Source of the DNA: Hydrogenimonas thermophila
GTDB taxonomy: Bacteria > Campylobacterota > Campylobacteria > Campylobacterales > Hydrogenimonadaceae
Length of the DNA stretch: 59,791 bases
Assembly: GCF_900115615.1 (NCBI RefSeq)
Contig: NZ_FOXB01000011.1
Span: 1 to 59,791, forward strand
Direction of reading: 5' to 3'
The translations under genes and the position numbers were made by a program. The notes under the pieces are model-generated. The model was not told the DNA's origin and did no database searches. It saw nothing but the letters and a program-made list of their open reading frames with translations. Shown piece by piece: positions 37,547 through 48,741 of this stretch. Numbering within the stretch: position 1 is the stretch's first letter; each line of letters begins with the position of its first letter.

Positions 37547-38638
37547 CTACTCTCCATTAACCAATTTTTGCATCAACTCTTTTACACTTATAAGTTTATC
37601 TATTTTATAACCGTTTGAGCCTGTAAAGAAGAGACCTAACTCTTTATTACCCATATATGCATCACTTAAACGATCAGCAATACAATACCCTACTTCTTTT
37701 GCTTCCACACCCCGCTTACAAGGGGCAACACAGTTACTGATACACTTAATAGCAGGACCTTCTCGTTTCTCTACCAGGTTAATGAGATTTGTTTTAACAC
37801 CTCTTGCAGGGTATCCTACAGGTGATTTCAAAAGAAGAATATCCTCTTTTTTTGCATTTATGAGAATCTCTTTAAAGTTTTGATGCGCATCACACTCATA
37901 TGTCCCAATAAATCTGGTACCTATCTGAACACCTGCTGCACCTAACTCTATACACTTTTCTATATCTTTCTTATCCCAAATTCCGCCTGCTGCAAAGACA
38001 GGAATGCCACCCCAGTTGTTTGCTTCTTCAACAACAGAAGGGATCAGATTTTCAAGCTGATACTCCTCCATAAAACACTGTTCATACGTAAAACCTTGGT
38101 GACCGCCACTTAGAGGACCTTCTAGAACAACTGCATCTGGAATACGCCCATACCGCTTCTCCCAGCGTCTGCATATCAGACGCAAAGCTTTAGCAGAAGA
38201 GACAATAGGAATAAGCGCAACATCAGGAAAATTTGCCGTAAATTCAGGCATATTGGTTGGTAAGCCAGCTCCTGTAATGATCATATCTGCACCAGCTTCA
38301 CAAGAGTCCTCTACAACTCTGCCATAATCATTTATGGCATAAAGGACATTACACCCCAAAGGCTGATCGCCACAAATTTTACGAGCATTTTCAAATATTT
38401 TAAAAAGTGCTTTTTTAGAGTAGAAGTTATCTACTTCCAAAGGACGGTCGGCTACCAGTTTTTCAGCATACTCTTTATTTTGATAGTATCCTGTTCCAAC
38501 ACTGCTTATGACACCAAGTCCTCCTTCAAGACTCACATGTCCAGCCAATTGATCCCAACTTATTCCGACCCCCATTCCACCCTGGATGATCGGATACTTA
38601 AGTGTATGTTTTCCGATTTTTACAGGTTTAAGCTCCAC
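37547..38638 (-). CDS. Nitronate monooxygenase / FabK-like flavin oxidoreductase
   Basis: A 363 aa FMN-dependent TIM-barrel enzyme. The N-terminal IIQGGMGVGIS and the central GGH segment, with the catalytic-type His, identify the family, followed by FAAGGIWD and GVQIGTRF phosphate-binding loops. It could detoxify nitronates or act as enoyl-ACP reductase; the sequence does not decide. A Cys-rich segment (CISNCVAPCKRG) lies near residue 305. The start is GTG on the tyrS stop (TAGTG), with GAAGGTGAA just upstream. Confidence 0.85.
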   Translation of the reverse strand: MELKPVKIGKHTLKYPIIQGGMGVGISWDQLAGHVSLEGGLGVISSVGTGYYQNKEYAEKLVADRPLEVDNFYSKKALFKIFENARKICGDQPLGCNVLYAINDYGRVVEDSCEAGADMIITGAGLPTNMPEFTANFPDVALIPIVSSAKALRLICRRWEKRYGRIPDAVVLEGPLSGGHQGFTYEQCFMEEYQLENLIPSVVEEANNWGGIPVFAAGGIWDKKDIEKCIELGAAGVQIGTRFIGTYECDAHQNFKEILINAKKEDILLLKSPVGYPARGVKTNLINLVEKREGPAIKCISNCVAPCKRGVEAKEVGYCIADRLSDAYMGNKELGLFFTGSNGYKIDKLISVKELMQKLVNGE

Positions 38639-39867
38639 TACTTCACCTTCACTTTTGCAAATTTTTTCTTTCCTACTTGAAGTATATAATCTCCAGCTTC
38701 TAATTGCAAGTCTTTATCTTCAACTTTTACCTGATCAATCCGTACAGCGCCAGCTTGAAGATCACGTCTTGCTTGAGATGTAGATGGCTCAAGCTTTGTT
38801 TCAACAAGAGCTTTAGCAATCCAAATTGGACCTTCTAGCTGAAACTCTGGTATATCTGTAGGTAAGTCTTTTTGTTTAAATACTTTATTGAACTCTTCAC
38901 AAGCTGATAATGATGCATCTTTATTGTGGAATCTTTCAACAATCTCCATACCAAGCATCTCTTTTGCACGTTTTGGATGAAGTTTTCCACTTTCAACATC
39001 TTTTTTCATCTGTTCAATCTCTGTTAAAGATCGACTGCTTAAAAGTTCGTAGTATCTCCACATAAGATCGTCACTAATACTCATAACTTTAGCAAACATA
39101 GTATTAGGCTCTTCTGTAACCCCTATGAAGTTACCAAGAGATTTACTCATCTTCTGTACACCATCAAGACCTTCTAAGATAGGCATCATTAAAACAGCCT
39201 GCTCTTTACCAACATTGTAAGCTCTTTGAAGGTGGCGACCCATTAGCAAGTTAAACTTCTGATCTGTACCTCCGATTTCAATATCGCTCTTAAGAACTAC
39301 ACTGTCATACCCTTGAAACAGTGGATAGAAAAACTCATATAAAGATATATCCTGACCATTTTTAAAACGTTTTTCAAAGTCATCGCGTTCTAACATTCTT
39401 GCAACAGTACGCTTAGATGCAAGTTCTATCATCTCATAGCTAGAGAGTTTTCCAAGCCAATCACTGTTAAAAACAACTATAGTCTTTTCAGGATCTAAAA
39501 TTTTAAATACCTGCTCTTCATAACTTTTAGCGTTCTCTTTTACCTCTTCTTTTGTAAGCTTTTTACGTGTTTGACTTTTACCTGTAGGATCTCCAATCAT
39601 ACCGGTAAAATCACCTATAAGAAACTGCACTATTGCACCATATTTTTGGAAAGTGGCAAGTTTTTGAAGTAATACCGTATGACCTAAATGAAGATCCGGG
39701 GCAGTCGGATCAAATCCTGCTTTAACATAATATGGTTCACCAGTTTCAAAATATCGTTTGATAAGTGTTTCAATCTGCTCATCGGTGATAATCTCGGCTG
39801 AACCACGTTTTATCTCATTCAAAGCTTCTACTATCTTTAAATCTTTCATATCCAAATCCTTTTGCAT
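38638..39867 (-). CDS. tyrS: Tyrosyl-tRNA synthetase
   Basis: Class I synthetase charging tRNA-Tyr. The HIGH motif is HLGH at residues 60-63, KMSKS lies near residue 240, and a C-terminal S4 RNA-binding domain ends the 409 aa protein (TyrZ-like long form with [11 protein letters not shown]). A second ATG six codons in (39849) also has a fair ribosome site, so the first six residues are uncertain. It sits 12 bases after spoT, in the pyrH-rpoZ-spoT-tyrS operon. Confidence 0.96.
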   Translation of the reverse strand: MQKDLDMKDLKIVEALNEIKRGSAEIITDEQIETLIKRYFETGEPYYVKAGFDPTAPDLHLGHTVLLQKLATFQKYGAIVQFLIGDFTGMIGDPTGKSQTRKKLTKEEVKENAKSYEEQVFKILDPEKTIVVFNSDWLGKLSSYEMIELASKRTVARMLERDDFEKRFKNGQDISLYEFFYPLFQGYDSVVLKSDIEIGGTDQKFNLLMGRHLQRAYNVGKEQAVLMMPILEGLDGVQKMSKSLGNFIGVTEEPNTMFAKVMSISDDLMWRYYELLSSRSLTEIEQMKKDVESGKLHPKRAKEMLGMEIVERFHNKDASLSACEEFNKVFKQKDLPTDIPEFQLEGPIWIAKALVETKLEPSTSQARRDLQAGAVRIDQVKVEDKDLQLEAGDYILQVGKKKFAKVKVK

Positions 39868-39879
39868 TCCTATCCCTTC

Positions 39880-42039
39880 TTAGATTTGTTTATATGCATC
39901 GGTAAGACTAACCAATTCAATCAACTTGAATTTTTTCTCCAATAACTCTTTTAAACGATTTTGATCATGACTTTTTGTCTCAAAAATGACTTCACATACA
40001 TTGCTGACAGATGATCCGTCACCAAGTTTTATTGAAATTATATTTAAATCAATCTTTGCTAAGTAAGAGAGAAATTTTGCCAATGCACCTTTTTCATCTT
40101 TAAGTGTTACTAACAGTCGATAGCCTTGCATTTTACTATCACTCCACTCAATATATAGCATAGGGGTATTATCTTTAATCAACCCATATGCTTTCTCACA
40201 AAATTTATGATGGACAACTGCTTTACTGCCAATTTTGAATGCAACAATAGGATCATTTCTTTTAGGATGACAACAGTAATCAAACTCTATACTGCCAATA
40301 TAATCTGCAGAATATACTATAAAGTTTTCAAAATCATACTGTTTTAGCCGTCTATGCTGTCTTTGTAAAAATGCAGGAAATATAGAACGAACTTTTTTTG
40401 AATCAATAAAACGATGAATTATCTCTTTATAGAAACTAAGCTCTCTTGCTACACGATATATTTGAGACTCAATTCCCTCTTCTTTTATCCACTCTTCTAT
40501 CTCTTTTACAGAAACAGAAAATGTTGCACTTAAAATATTGATTGAACTCATACGATCAATCTCTTTGCGACGCTGATTGCATCTCATCCTCATATGACTC
40601 TTTGCACGTGATGTTTTAACTGCATCAATCCAGGTACAGTGGTATATTGGATGATCAGCTGTAATTATTCTTACTAAATCCCCATTTTTTAGTTCAGTAA
40701 GCAGTGAAGCTTGCTTTTTATTTACCAAAGCACCGCTTGCACGCTCACCAACCTGCGTATGTACTGCATATGCAAAATCTAATACTGTTGCACCACGTGG
40801 CAAGCTTATTTGATCTCCTGCAGGAGTAAAAACACTTATATCTTCGCTATATAAATCATTCTTGACAAGTTCATAAAACTCTTCTATAGACTCATTTTGA
40901 AACTGCAGATTCTTAAGCCACTCTATATTTATGTTTGAACTGCCTAACTTATATTTCCAGTGAGCAGCAATGCCATATTCAGCTGTTTTATGCATTTTAA
41001 ATGTTCTAATTTGAGCCTCTATAATTGATGTATCATCAAAGACTGTCGTATGAAGTGTCTGGTAACCATTCTCTTTTGGCAATGCTACATAATCTTTAAA
41101 TCTTGCTATAAGAGGTTTAAAATTTAGATGCAATGTTCCAAGTGCTCTGTAGCAATCTAGAGGTTCTTTAACTAAAACTCTAATAGCCAATAGATCAAGT
41201 ATTTCATCTATTGATATACCTTTTCTCTGCATCTTCAAATATATTGAGTAGTGATGCTTAAGACGACCAAAAATTTCAAAACTTCCAGCCTTAAATCCAT
41301 CATGAACCATTAATGTTTTAACTTTTGAAATGAAAGTATTTAACTTAATTTGAAAGTCTTGCTTGTGTGATGTTAAAAAATTCTCTATCTTTGCATATTC
41401 ATCAGGGAAAAGGTAGTAAAAACTTAAATCTTCCAATATATTTTTAATAGCTGCAATACCTAATCTATGAGCTATAGGAGCATAAACCACAAGTGTCTCT
41501 TCAGCAATTCTTTGCTGTTTTGCTTTTGGTAGAGCATCTAGTGTCATCATATTGTGTAGACGATCACATAGCTTTATAACCAAAACCCGTACATCTTCTA
41601 TTGAGCATATCAACATTTTACGAAAAGTCAATGCTGATGTCAGAAGCTTTTCATCTGAGGTTGATGGAAGAAGTTCACTATCTCTAATCTCAATGATTTT
41701 TGTCAATCCTTCAACAAGATTAGATACATCTGAACCAAACTTACTTTTAATATCTTTAATTGTATATGAAGTATCTTCAACAACATCATGAAGAAGTGCT
41801 GCTATAGCCATTGTTTCATCTGCACTTATAGCAGCAGTAATAGCAGCAACTAAAATCGGGTGAATTATATATGGCTCACCACTTTTTCTAAATTGACCTG
41901 TATGAGCCTCTTTTGCAAACTCTAAAGCCTCTTTTATCTGCTCACTCTTCTTTATTGTTTCAAAAAGTAGACTCTCAGCTTCATCAATACTCTTAACATT
42001 ACGGATTTTCTCTATTAGAGGTTCTAAAATTTGTTGCAC
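39880..42039 (-). CDS. spoT: Bifunctional (p)ppGpp synthetase/hydrolase
   Basis: Controls the stringent-response alarmone. Order: an HD hydrolase domain with the HD pair at 84-85 (ALLHDVVEDT), a synthetase domain in the region of about 240-350 (includes YRALGTLH and NGYQTLHTTV), a TGS domain near 395-455, and a C-terminal ACT domain (about 645-719). Both catalytic domains look intact, as expected for the single long RSH of Campylobacterota. It follows rpoZ by nine bases, the same rpoZ-spoT linkage seen in many proteobacteria. Confidence 0.96.
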   Translation of the reverse strand: MQQILEPLIEKIRNVKSIDEAESLLFETIKKSEQIKEALEFAKEAHTGQFRKSGEPYIIHPILVAAITAAISADETMAIAALLHDVVEDTSYTIKDIKSKFGSDVSNLVEGLTKIIEIRDSELLPSTSDEKLLTSALTFRKMLICSIEDVRVLVIKLCDRLHNMMTLDALPKAKQQRIAEETLVVYAPIAHRLGIAAIKNILEDLSFYYLFPDEYAKIENFLTSHKQDFQIKLNTFISKVKTLMVHDGFKAGSFEIFGRLKHHYSIYLKMQRKGISIDEILDLLAIRVLVKEPLDCYRALGTLHLNFKPLIARFKDYVALPKENGYQTLHTTVFDDTSIIEAQIRTFKMHKTAEYGIAAHWKYKLGSSNINIEWLKNLQFQNESIEEFYELVKNDLYSEDISVFTPAGDQISLPRGATVLDFAYAVHTQVGERASGALVNKKQASLLTELKNGDLVRIITADHPIYHCTWIDAVKTSRAKSHMRMRCNQRRKEIDRMSSINILSATFSVSVKEIEEWIKEEGIESQIYRVARELSFYKEIIHRFIDSKKVRSIFPAFLQRQHRRLKQYDFENFIVYSADYIGSIEFDYCCHPKRNDPIVAFKIGSKAVVHHKFCEKAYGLIKDNTPMLYIEWSDSKMQGYRLLVTLKDEKGALAKFLSYLAKIDLNIISIKLGDGSSVSNVCEVIFETKSHDQNRLKELLEKKFKLIELVSLTDAYKQI

Positions 42040-42048
42040 AGAGCAGCC

Positions 42049-42258
42049 TTAATTATCAATCCCCTCTATTTTAATCAATCCTTGAGCTATTTCAACAATA
42101 GCAATATCTGCATATTTATGCTTTTTAGGATCCATTTCAACTTTTGGCTCAGCACCATCAGCAAGTTCATTAGCACGTTTTGAAACTGCTGATGAAAGAA
42201 GGTATCTGTTAAAGTTTGCTTTTTCAAGTGCAAGTGCAGCTACTTTTTCAAGTCTCAT
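42049..42258 (-). CDS. rpoZ: RNA polymerase subunit omega
   Basis: A 69 aa small subunit that helps RNA polymerase assembly and, in many bacteria, forms part of a ppGpp site. The start RLEKVAALALEKA and SSAVSKRANELADG correspond to the conserved omega core. It lies between pyrH and spoT. An AGGAG sequence precedes the ATG. Confidence 0.93.
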   Translation of the reverse strand: MRLEKVAALALEKANFNRYLLSSAVSKRANELADGAEPKVEMDPKKHKYADIAIVEIAQGLIKIEGIDN

Positions 42259-42288
42259 TTTATCTCCTGTTATTTTTTATTTTTAAAA

Positions 42289-43017
<729 letters not shown>

Positions 43018-43079
43018 TTAGAAATTGAGTGGATTTTATCTAAAAATTGCTTTAATTAAGTTTTCTACAGCTTAATAAC

Positions 43080-44783
43080 TTAAGATTTGAATTTTTCAAC
43101 ATCAACTAATACATTTTTCATGCTTTCATTTAAGAGCATAACATCCTGTTTTAGCTTATTCAATTTAGAGACATTTTCCATACTCAATTTACCAACATTT
43201 TCAATATCTTCTGTTGCTTTTTCATTTACTATTGAAGCATTTTCAACTTTCTTAGAAGCATCATTTGTTATGGCTGTTGTAGTCTTCATAATTGAGACAG
43301 TATTGGCAATTTTACTATTGATTTCTGCAACTTTTTCTGCAATATGTTCAATATCTTGAGCATTATTTATAACATCAGATGATACATCATTAACTGACTG
43401 AACAACTACATTTATTGTTGAATTTATTTCATTAAGTGACTTTTGCGTTCTTTCTGCTAGCTTTCTTACCTCATCAGCAACAACAGCAAAACCTCTACCA
43501 TGCTCTCCAGCTCTTGCAGCTTCTATTGCTGCATTAAGTGCCAGTAGATTTGTTTGATCAGCAATCTCTTGAATAACTTCTACAATATTTTTAATCTCTT
43601 GAGCATTATCCCTTACACTCTCCATTTTATGAGCAAGTTCTGTACCTATTTCACTACTGTTTTGTACTTGAACAACTATATTTGAAGTACTACTTTGAAC
43701 ATCTATTATGTTATTATGAGCCTCTTCTATATTGGCTAATGTTTGATTTGATAACTCACTTGAATCACTTAAGAGTTTGCTAGCATCTTTTAACCCTTTT
43801 ATTGAAGAGTTGAGAGTATATGATTGGTTTTGAATATCTTTATTAATTTCATCTGTTGTATTAGCTATACTGCTAATTATTCTATTAGTACCAAAAACAG
43901 CCTCTTTTGTATTTCTTACAACATCTCGAATTGAGAAAATAAAGTTATTTACAGCTTTTACAATTCCCCTAATCTCATCACTACCCTTTTCTTCCAGTTC
44001 TATAGTTAAGTCATTTTCATGTGTCTGTAATGTATTGGATAACTCTTTAGCAGGTTCAATTATCTCTTTTTCAAACATTAATGTAATTGAAATATAAAGT
44101 ATCGCAACAAATAGTAAAGCTGCTATTATATTTGCTATTAAAAGAGTATTATCAATTTGAGCTATCTCATATTCACTAAATTTTAAAGGTACTGCAACAG
44201 ATACAATACCTCTTAAATCACCCTCTTTAAAATTAAATGCAACATTTCCATAATCTTTTACCAGCTTTTTATAAAGATGTTCAGGAACATCTTTATAAGG
44301 AACACCATGACATTTTAAACAAACCTTTTTTATATATAAAGGTTTAGCATATCTTATTGCTCTTTCACCTTTATACTCACCTATTTCCCAAAACTCATCC
44401 ATTTTATTTTTTTCAAGCTTCTTTAAAATTTCAACTTCATATTTATCAGGTTTATTTGCAGGATTTCTATACTTTAAAGATGTCTGTTTTATATAAAAAC
44501 CAGCTGTTTTAGTGAGTTTTTGAGCAACTTTACCACCAGAATAAGCAGGCGTTGCAGCCCAATGAGAGATACTATCTTTTGTAAACTTTACATATGGTGC
44601 AATTGAAGCCATATATCCTCTCATTGCAATCAATTGCTGAGCAGATTTTCTAGCTTTATCAACATTACTTTCTATTACAAGATCATAAACTTTACTATGT
44701 GTTACATATCCTAAAGATAGCATAATTGCTATTTGGACAATAACAACAATCAATAATATTTTAAATTTAGAACTTATATGCAT
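43080..44783 (-). CDS. Heme-c containing methyl-accepting chemotaxis protein
   Basis: Order: membrane span at about 8-27, a periplasmic DUF3365/Tll0287-like domain of about 190 residues with one heme-c motif CLKCH at 155-159, a second span at about 222-245, a HAMP-like linker, then the cytoplasmic signalling domain with the hairpin tip around [18 protein letters not shown]. Covalent heme in the sensor suggests detection of redox state or of a gas such as NO or O2, relayed to CheA. It is transcribed alone, with about 100 bp of AT-rich leader. Confidence 0.92.
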   Translation of the reverse strand: MHISSKFKILLIVVIVQIAIMLSLGYVTHSKVYDLVIESNVDKARKSAQQLIAMRGYMASIAPYVKFTKDSISHWAATPAYSGGKVAQKLTKTAGFYIKQTSLKYRNPANKPDKYEVEILKKLEKNKMDEFWEIGEYKGERAIRYAKPLYIKKVCLKCHGVPYKDVPEHLYKKLVKDYGNVAFNFKEGDLRGIVSVAVPLKFSEYEIAQIDNTLLIANIIAALLFVAILYISITLMFEKEIIEPAKELSNTLQTHENDLTIELEEKGSDEIRGIVKAVNNFIFSIRDVVRNTKEAVFGTNRIISSIANTTDEINKDIQNQSYTLNSSIKGLKDASKLLSDSSELSNQTLANIEEAHNNIIDVQSSTSNIVVQVQNSSEIGTELAHKMESVRDNAQEIKNIVEVIQEIADQTNLLALNAAIEAARAGEHGRGFAVVADEVRKLAERTQKSLNEINSTINVVVQSVNDVSSDVINNAQDIEHIAEKVAEINSKIANTVSIMKTTTAITNDASKKVENASIVNEKATEDIENVGKLSMENVSKLNKLKQDVMLLNESMKNVLVDVEKFKS

Positions 44784-44881
44784 CTCTTTCCTCCATTTTA
44801 ATCATAAATCTATTTTATTACGATCAATATAAATTTTGAATTAAAGATTAAAATGAAGTTTTTAACTATTTTGTTAATTAC

Positions 44882-46096
44882 TTATTTTAGATTTATTAAT
44901 TCAAGAGGGTTTATATGACGATTTTTTTGTGTTACTTCAAACATTAACTCTTTTTTTATCCGACCTATTACATATCCTTTTTTAATCTTTTTTCCCTCTT
45001 TAATTGTTGGAGCTATTTTATCTATCTTTGCATATATTGTATGAAGATTATTTTTATGCTCTACAATAACTACTTTTCCTAATACAGGGGTGTCTTTTGC
45101 AAAAACAACACGACCATTTAATACATTTTTGACTTTTGCATTCTTTTTATATGGTTTTAATGTTATAGACTCATTAAAGATTTTTATTTTATAAACAGGG
45201 TCGGTATAAACACCAAACTTTTTAACTACCTTTGCTTTTCCAACAGGTGATATTGTCTTAGGTCCTCTATACCTTCCAATAGCATGTTTTTGAAAAGATG
45301 ATCCTATTTTTCGAACTTTTAATTTATTTCCTCTATCTATCTTTTTTCTATTTTTACTAGCTAAACTCTGCTTTTTTCTTCTCTCTATCTCTTCACGCTT
45401 AATAATGTTAAGTCTAGCAAGTGTATTTCTTAAATCACGTTCCTCTTTTTGAAGTCGCTCTAAACGTTGTTGATACTTCTTTTTCTCAGTTTCTAGTAAT
45501 GAGAGAAGCTCTGTCTTTCGTTTTTTTTCCTTTGCAGCATAATCTTTTTTTGACTTCAACCTGTCTATCATTGATATTAGCTTTTGAGCTTCGCTGTCAA
45601 GTTGCTCTTTTTTATTAATAGTTTGAAGTAAACTCTTCTCCATATTTCCAATCTGCTCTGTACTTTTATGTATCAATACTTCAAGTACTTCATTTTCAAT
45701 TACATCATCAGGACTTTGAAGTCCTTTGTCTTTTTTTATATACTCCAATATATAAGAGTTTGCAATCATCTTAGCAAATTGGTTCTCTTGAGCCCTCTTT
45801 TTCTCTTCCAATATTTTCAACTCTTTTTGTATCTTTTTTAGACGCTCTTCTGAGGATGAAAGAATTTTTGAACTTCGTTCAATCTCACTATCTAAATCTT
45901 TTAAAATCCTGTCAAGTTTTTTTAACTCTGACTCATTTTTCTTTATCTCTTTTGCAATACCAGCAAGTTTTTTATCCATATATGCATAACTGTTTTTTGT
46001 TTCTCGTAACTTCTTTTTTGAAGATGCAATCTTTACATCAATTGAACTGGCATATATTAAAGATATAGAAAGAAACAATAAAAACAATATACGCAC
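44882..46096 (-). CDS. envC: EnvC-like murein hydrolase activator with degenerate LytM domain
   Basis: Signal peptide (RILFLLFLSISLIYASS), a long coiled coil at about 25-270, and a C-terminal M23-fold domain. The zinc ligands of active LytM enzymes are not kept: the HxxxD segment is absent and the HxH position reads LMFEV, so it should activate an amidase rather than cut. I set the start at GTG 46096 (404 aa): AAGGA lies six bases upstream, the GTG overlaps the ftsX stop (TAGTG), and the signal peptide follows at once. Order ftsE-ftsX-envC supports control by FtsEX, with AmiC (36069-37544) as likely target. Confidence 0.88.
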   Translation of the reverse strand: MRILFLLFLSISLIYASSIDVKIASSKKKLRETKNSYAYMDKKLAGIAKEIKKNESELKKLDRILKDLDSEIERSSKILSSSEERLKKIQKELKILEEKKRAQENQFAKMIANSYILEYIKKDKGLQSPDDVIENEVLEVLIHKSTEQIGNMEKSLLQTINKKEQLDSEAQKLISMIDRLKSKKDYAAKEKKRKTELLSLLETEKKKYQQRLERLQKEERDLRNTLARLNIIKREEIERRKKQSLASKNRKKIDRGNKLKVRKIGSSFQKHAIGRYRGPKTISPVGKAKVVKKFGVYTDPVYKIKIFNESITLKPYKKNAKVKNVLNGRVVFAKDTPVLGKVVIVEHKNNLHTIYAKIDKIAPTIKEGKKIKKGYVIGRIKKELMFEVTQKNRHINPLELINLK

Positions 46097-46917
46097 TACT
46101 GTTCCTTGAATCTTACTATAACCCATAAAGTACTAGTTAGTGCTACACCATATGAGATAGAAGCAAGTAAATATGTATCTTCTTGCCAAAACGATGGAAT
46201 ATCAGTCATTCCAAGTTCTGAAATAAATGAAAGTACTTGAGGCTGATTTAAAATGTAATAAATAACTCCTAACGTCAACAATAAAGCCAAAGTGGCATCA
46301 ACTATTGCTAATTTAATTAGTATTGTGCTTCTAAGCCAGACAGGAGCACCAAAAAGTGCCATTATTTGCATACGCTCATAATGCTCTAATTGCCAAATTG
46401 TCATCTGTTTTATCATTAATAGAAATGAAATAACTGAAATTATAATTATAAAAATAGATATATTTGTTTTAAAAAAGCTCAATATTTCATACATCTTATC
46501 ATGCATGTTTTCAAAAGCGTGTACACTCTTAACACCTTTTAAGCGCATTAAATTCTTTTTTAATATCTCAATTCTTTGTGCATCAGTATAGTGTCTTAGT
46601 TTTACTGTATAAAAGGATGGTACAATATCTTTTATCTTATGAATATTTTTTGAACTTATCTGTTGTCGGATTTTATCTAAAACTTTCTCAATGCTAATTA
46701 ACTCTGCACTTTTAATCAAAGTATCACTTTGCTGTATGTCTGAAGTGGTAATATTATTATCAGAAACTATTATCAATGAGTATTCGCTATTTAAACGATC
46801 CTCATAAAAGTTTAAAATTCTATCGATAAACATTAAATACTCTATACTAAAAAGTATGGCAAAAAGCGGTAGTATCAACCCCAAATGGTTTCTAATGGAT
46901 CTCATATATAGCTCCAT
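46096..46917 (-). CDS. ftsX: Cell division protein FtsX
   Basis: Inner-membrane permease-like partner of FtsE that transmits ATP hydrolysis to periplasmic hydrolase activators. The 273 aa protein has one span near 15-30, a periplasmic domain of about 110 residues, and three C-terminal spans. Low sequence conservation is usual; position between ftsE and envC is strong support. The start may be the ATG at 46917 or the one at 46905. It begins 26 bases inside ftsE. Confidence 0.9.
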   Translation of the reverse strand: MELYMRSIRNHLGLILPLFAILFSIEYLMFIDRILNFYEDRLNSEYSLIIVSDNNITTSDIQQSDTLIKSAELISIEKVLDKIRQQISSKNIHKIKDIVPSFYTVKLRHYTDAQRIEILKKNLMRLKGVKSVHAFENMHDKMYEILSFFKTNISIFIIIISVISFLLMIKQMTIWQLEHYERMQIMALFGAPVWLRSTILIKLAIVDATLALLLTLGVIYYILNQPQVLSFISELGMTDIPSFWQEDTYLLASISYGVALTSTLWVIVRFKEQ

Positions 46918-47575
46918 TTTCTATCATTAAATGACGATAAGGAATATTTAAAACTTCTGGTATGCGATGTGTAACAACTACTACAGTTGTTTTAAGATCT
47001 TGATTGGCACGCTCAAGCAACTCCCATACAACCTGACTTGAATATTCATCAAGATTTCCGGTAGGTTCATCAGCTAAAATCAAAAAAGGGTTATGAGCCA
47101 AAGCTCTTGCCATTGCAACACGCTGCTGTTCACCACCGCTAAGCTCCATTGGATAGCGATCGGACTTATGTGAAAGTTTTACGTGAGCAAGAAGTTTTTT
47201 AGCTTGAGTTCTACTAACATCTTTAGAAAAACCGGCAATCATCAATGGTAAAGTTACATTCTTTTCAACATTCCACTCTTTAATAAGTTTATAGTCTTGA
47301 AAAACTACTCCTAGGTGGCGACGAAGCTTATATAATTTAGAAGACCTTACTCTTCCCATATCAACTCCGCCAACAATCAAACTTCCACCAAAAGGAGGAA
47401 TAACACCATAAAATGATTTCAACAGTGTAGACTTGCCACTTCCACTTGCACCTGTAATAAAGACGAATTCACTAGATTTTACTGTAAAAGTAGCATTTTT
47501 TATTACAGGTTCATGCTGTGGATAAGCAAGTTTTAAACCATTTGCTTCAATTACATTTTGCATGCTTGCATCCAT
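46892..47575 (-). CDS. ftsE: Cell division ATP-binding protein FtsE
   Basis: ABC ATPase of the septal FtsEX complex. The Walker A motif GASGSGKST is at 42-50, the signature is LSGGEQQR, and Walker B is LILADEPTGNLD. The 227 aa length is typical. It starts 25 bases inside trmB; alternative ATGs occur at codon 5, and no clear ribosome site separates them, suggesting coupling to trmB translation. Confidence 0.95.
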   Translation of the reverse strand: MDASMQNVIEANGLKLAYPQHEPVIKNATFTVKSSEFVFITGASGSGKSTLLKSFYGVIPPFGGSLIVGGVDMGRVRSSKLYKLRRHLGVVFQDYKLIKEWNVEKNVTLPLMIAGFSKDVSRTQAKKLLAHVKLSHKSDRYPMELSGGEQQRVAMARALAHNPFLILADEPTGNLDEYSSQVVWELLERANQDLKTTVVVVTHRIPEVLNIPYRHLMIENGAIYEIH

Positions 47576-48738
47576 TTTAAAATAATTTGATGCGCTTTAT
47601 GATTAGTTTCAGTTCTTACAGGATTATGAGGATAATATTTCATCTTTCCATTTTCAATAAGGATAAACTTATGCTCGGGTCTGTCAAAACTTCCCAAAGA
47701 TAGACGTATTAAACCATCATTTTCATTTATTGCATAAAAACGCTCTATATGTGCAAAGCATCCATTTTCTATCCAGGCACTTTTAGGTTTTTGCTTAAAT
47801 AGTGAAGAGATTCCAATGTTTTGCGGAAAGTCAAAACATACATCTATACTCTTTGGTTCAGACTCTTCCAATGATTCAACCCGTATCTCATAGATATCTT
47901 TTTCATATCGCAACCATCTCTCTTCATATTTACTTTTTACAGCTGCTTCACTATTTTTTTCCAGAGTCAACTTAACATGCTTTGGTCTGGTAAAAACCTC
48001 CATAGAGTAATGAAAGTAGTTATCACTGTCTGTACGAAGTTCAAGTCTTCCACCAGGCTTTAAAACACGCATTGCTTCATTCATAAAAGTATCAGATATT
48101 ACACGTCGATGTGGCTTTTTATCCCAAGGAACTGGGAAGTGGACAAAGATCCTCTCAATCCTGTTACTTGGAAGAAGTTCCATAAAAAGCCTTGCATCAT
48201 AATCGATAACCCATACATTATCGAGTCCTTCAAGATCTATTCTTCTCATTACCTGCTCAAGTGAAGGACGATGAATTTCAAGACCTATAAGATGAACATT
48301 TTGATTCTCTTTTGCTTGATACAGCAGATGTCGTCCGCTTCCAAAGCCTATCTCTATCCAAACCTCTTTATCAGGCAAATCATCAGCATTAAATGTAGCT
48401 ATCTCTTTCAATGAAGGTAAAGGCTTTTTAAGAGGTACATTATCAACATTTGCAATATTTGAGTAACTTGGTTTTTGACCGGTAATATTCAAATACTCTT
48501 GTAATGCTCTTTTAATCAGTGTATTTGGAGATGGCCGCGAAATCTTTTCTGCTTTTAAAAGCAACTCTTTGTTTTTTGGTTTAACTTGCAGTAAAAATGG
48601 AATATTATCTACTGCAACTCCCAACAGACCATCATTAAGATGTTCCATATTCCTTGCATACCAAAGAAAAGAGACCTCTCCACTTTGTAGAGGCAACTTT
48701 TCGTGAAAATTAAATGATTCTACTCTAATGTGTGGCAT
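47551..48738 (-). CDS. trmB: tRNA (guanine-N7)-methyltransferase, long form
   Basis: Methylates G46 of tRNA with S-adenosylmethionine. The Rossmann SAM motif WIEIGFGSGRHLL is near residue 130, and the family signatures HFPVPWDKKPHRR and LELRTDSDNYF follow. At 395 aa it is much longer than the 210-240 aa enteric enzyme, with an N-terminal extension of about 110 residues and a C-terminal one of about 100, the form typical of Campylobacterota. It lies three bases after the FN3 lipoprotein gene and overlaps ftsE. Confidence 0.93.
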   Translation of the reverse strand: MPHIRVESFNFHEKLPLQSGEVSFLWYARNMEHLNDGLLGVAVDNIPFLLQVKPKNKELLLKAEKISRPSPNTLIKRALQEYLNITGQKPSYSNIANVDNVPLKKPLPSLKEIATFNADDLPDKEVWIEIGFGSGRHLLYQAKENQNVHLIGLEIHRPSLEQVMRRIDLEGLDNVWVIDYDARLFMELLPSNRIERIFVHFPVPWDKKPHRRVISDTFMNEAMRVLKPGGRLELRTDSDNYFHYSMEVFTRPKHVKLTLEKNSEAAVKSKYEERWLRYEKDIYEIRVESLEESEPKSIDVCFDFPQNIGISSLFKQKPKSAWIENGCFAHIERFYAINENDGLIRLSLGSFDRPEHKFILIENGKMKYYPHNPVRTETNHKAHQIILKWMQACKM

Positions 48739-48741
48739 GGG

